From: an uncultured Desulfomonile sp.
GTDB lineage: Bacteria > Desulfobacterota > Desulfomonilia > Desulfomonilales > Desulfomonilaceae
Reading direction: 5' to 3'
DNA: 7,101 nucleotides
NCBI GenBank assembly: GCA_903920415.1
Contig: CAIXMD010000050.1
Location: 1 to 7,101, forward strand
Position 1 is the first letter of the stretch. Each line of letters opens with the position of its first letter. This document shows positions 6,227-7,101 of the stretch, piece after piece. The notes under the pieces were generated by a model. That model made no database searches. It was not told the DNA's origin and saw nothing but the letters and a program-made list of their open reading frames with translations. A program made the translations under genes and the position numbers.

Positions 6227-6357
6227 TGGCGGGTGAGGGAGATCTGCCAAATACTGGAATGTTTCAAACCAGTCCACCGAAGTACAGGTAATTTCATCTC
6301 GCAACGTACTACCTTTATGAAAACGACCCGTTGTTCTGCATTTGGGAAAAAATCAGG
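6227..6357 (+). other. Intergenic region after pncB, no clear terminator
   Basis: No gene is seen here. A weak hairpin ACTGG/CCAGT (around 6254-6274) and two mutually exclusive short pairings, AGTAC with GTACT and AGGTA with TACCT, lie between 6275 and 6315. None is followed by a T-run, so I do not call an intrinsic terminator for the mtnA-pncB transcript. Confidence 0.4.
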
Positions 6358-6365
6358 TCTCTAAT

Positions 6366-6393
6366 TTGACATCGGTTCCTCAGTGTATATAGT
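6366..6393 (+). promoter_or_regulatory. Sigma70-type promoter of the nitroreductase-family gene
   Basis: A perfect -35 TTGACA (6366-6371) is followed after 16 bp by TATAGT (6388-6393), a five-of-six match to TATAAT. Transcription should start near 6400, giving a ~20-nt leader that carries the Shine-Dalgarno GGGAG (6411-6415). A perfect TATAAT at 6397-6402 also exists but has no -35 at a useful distance. Confidence 0.6.
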
Positions 6394-6400
6394 TACTATA
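6388..6400. promoter_or_regulatory. 13-bp dyad over the -10 and transcription start (candidate operator)
   Basis: TATAGT-T-ACTATA is a perfect palindrome around one central base (6394). It covers the -10 hexamer and reaches the predicted transcription start, the usual place for a repressor site. The cognate regulator is not in the window. Confidence 0.45.
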
Positions 6401-6419
6401 ATTCAAATTAGGGAGAAAA

Positions 6420-7085
6420 ATGATGAGCCCATCAAAACTCGTGGTAATTGCGGCATCTTTGATTTTCTGCGTAAGTCTTTTTCTGCCGGCGTTTGGTCAG
6501 GAAGCGAAGCCGATTCAGCTTCCCGAACCGAAACTGGACCAGAGCAAACCATTGATGCTGGCATTAAAAGACAGGAAGACAACCCGGGAATTCAGTAGTG
6601 GGAGTCTCTCACAGCAGACGCTTTCCAACTTGCTTTGGGCGGCATTCGGCATTAATCGGCCGGATTCCGGCAGGCGTACTGCACCCTCTGCAAAAAATTG
6701 GCAGTCGATCGATGTCTATGTCGCGACTGCCGAGGGAATGTTTCTTTATGATCCGAAAGGAAATGCGCTTGTTCCAGTGGCATCAGGGGACATTCGGTCT
6801 CTTACCGGTACTCAGACATTTTTCAAAGACGCAGCCATCAACTTGGTTTACGTTGCGAACCTCACGAAAATCGGTGAAGGAGAAGAAGCCTACAAGATGT
6901 TCCTTGCTGCGGCGGATACCGGATTTATCGCTGAGAACGTCTACTTATATTGCGCTTCTGAAAAGTTGGCCACGGTATTTCGCGTTACAATCGATAAGGC
7001 AAAATTGGGTGAAGCCATGAAGTTGAAGCCCGACCAAAGGATTACCGCGGCTCAGACAGTGGGCTTACCAAAGTCGGGAAAATAG
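6420..7085 (+). CDS. Nitroreductase-family (SagB/ThcOx-like) protein with signal peptide
   Basis: This is a member of the flavin (FMN) nitroreductase superfamily; the substrate is unknown. Residues 1-26 form a Sec-like signal: MMSPSK, a hydrophobic core (~7-23), then PAFG before QEAK, without a twin arginine. The domain follows: LKDRKTTREFSSGSLS (49-64, the family's RxSxRxF-type FMN phosphate-binding start), LLWAAFGINRP (71-81), SGRRTAPSAKNWQSIDVYV (83-101, the usual flavin-contact segment), MFLYDPKGNAL (107-117), an AADTGFIAENVYLYC helix (164-178) and a C-terminal AQTVGLPK (211-218). The length (221 aa) is normal for the short single-domain type. ATG 6420 is 4 bp and ATG 6423 is 7 bp after the GGGAG (6411-6415), so the second may be the true start. 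It has its own promoter, so it is probably monocistronic. The family call is strong; periplasmic location is inferred. Confidence 0.88.
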   Translation: MMSPSKLVVIAASLIFCVSLFLPAFGQEAKPIQLPEPKLDQSKPLMLALKDRKTTREFSSGSLSQQTLSNLLWAAFGINRPDSGRRTAPSAKNWQSIDVYVATAEGMFLYDPKGNALVPVASGDIRSLTGTQTFFKDAAINLVYVANLTKIGEGEEAYKMFLAAADTGFIAENVYLYCASEKLATVFRVTIDKAKLGEAMKLKPDQRITAAQTVGLPKSGK

Positions 7086-7101
7086 GGGATCTTTGCAAGA
7101 C

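Larger units (their letters stand above)
6358..6414. repeat. Inverted repeat enclosing the nitroreductase promoter
   Basis: CTAATTTGA (6361-6369) and TCAAATTAG (6403-6411) are perfect 9-bp inverted copies, extending to 11 of 12 matches (6358-6369 versus 6403-6414). The arms are 42 bp apart, almost exactly four helical turns, with the whole core promoter between them. The left arm overlaps the -35 and the right arm runs into the ribosome binding site. It could be a paired operator or a leader hairpin; the 33-bp loop argues against a terminator. Confidence 0.5.

Noticed and set aside
6254..6274. Intrinsic terminator after pncB
   Set aside because: The ACTGG/CCAGT stem is only 5 bp with an 11-nt loop and no following T-run.
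6383..6598. 71-codon plus-strand frame starting just before the nitroreductase gene
   Set aside because: It starts within the promoter -10 region and overlaps the nitroreductase signal and domain in another frame, with no family resemblance.

Overview
The window looks like ordinary chromosomal DNA from a Gram-negative bacterium of the old delta-proteobacteria (Desulfobacterota: sulfate reducers and syntrophs). This is inferred from protein style and gene mix, with roughly balanced base composition judged by eye. No single sequence proves the lineage. I see no rRNA, tRNA, CRISPR array, insertion sequence or phage gene.

Bases 1-2694 hold three housekeeping genes. The window opens inside ileS (isoleucyl-tRNA synthetase), of which the C-terminal ~409 residues are present, including KMSKS and a four-cysteine zinc finger. 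It is followed on the same strand by lspA, the lipoprotein signal peptidase, a classic ileS-lspA pair. prmA (ribosomal protein L11 methyltransferase) converges on lspA, and the two 3' ends overlap by 24 bp.

Bases 2695-3584 are accessory in character. A GC-rich two-tier hairpin lies upstream of prmA. Next is a small minus-strand gene for an unrecognised exported, helical, cysteine-containing protein. It has a clear signal peptide, a strong Shine-Dalgarno and an AT-rich promoter carrying two copies of an 11-bp repeat exactly 32 bp apart. About 290 bp of largely featureless DNA follows.

Bases 3585-6226 are a two-gene, translationally coupled unit on the plus strand. mtnA (5-methylthioribose-1-phosphate isomerase, all catalytic motifs intact) starts at TTG behind a strong Shine-Dalgarno. 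It overlaps by 4 nt (GTGA) a full nicotinate phosphoribosyltransferase gene (pncB type, NAD salvage) with an unusual N-terminal extension. Both enzymes work at C1 of a phosphorylated pentose, but a direct functional link is only inferred.

Bases 6227-7101 hold a ~190-bp intergenic region and a small nitroreductase-family (SagB/ThcOx-like, FMN) gene with an apparent Sec signal peptide. Its promoter (TTGACA, 16 bp, TATAGT) is built over a 13-bp dyad at the -10 and is enclosed by a 9-bp perfect inverted repeat whose arms are 42 bp apart. This is the most operator-like architecture in the window.

I found no obviously new multi-gene system. The best leads are the two decorated promoters, the small disulfide-capable exported protein, the exported nitroreductase and the mtnA-pncB coupling.
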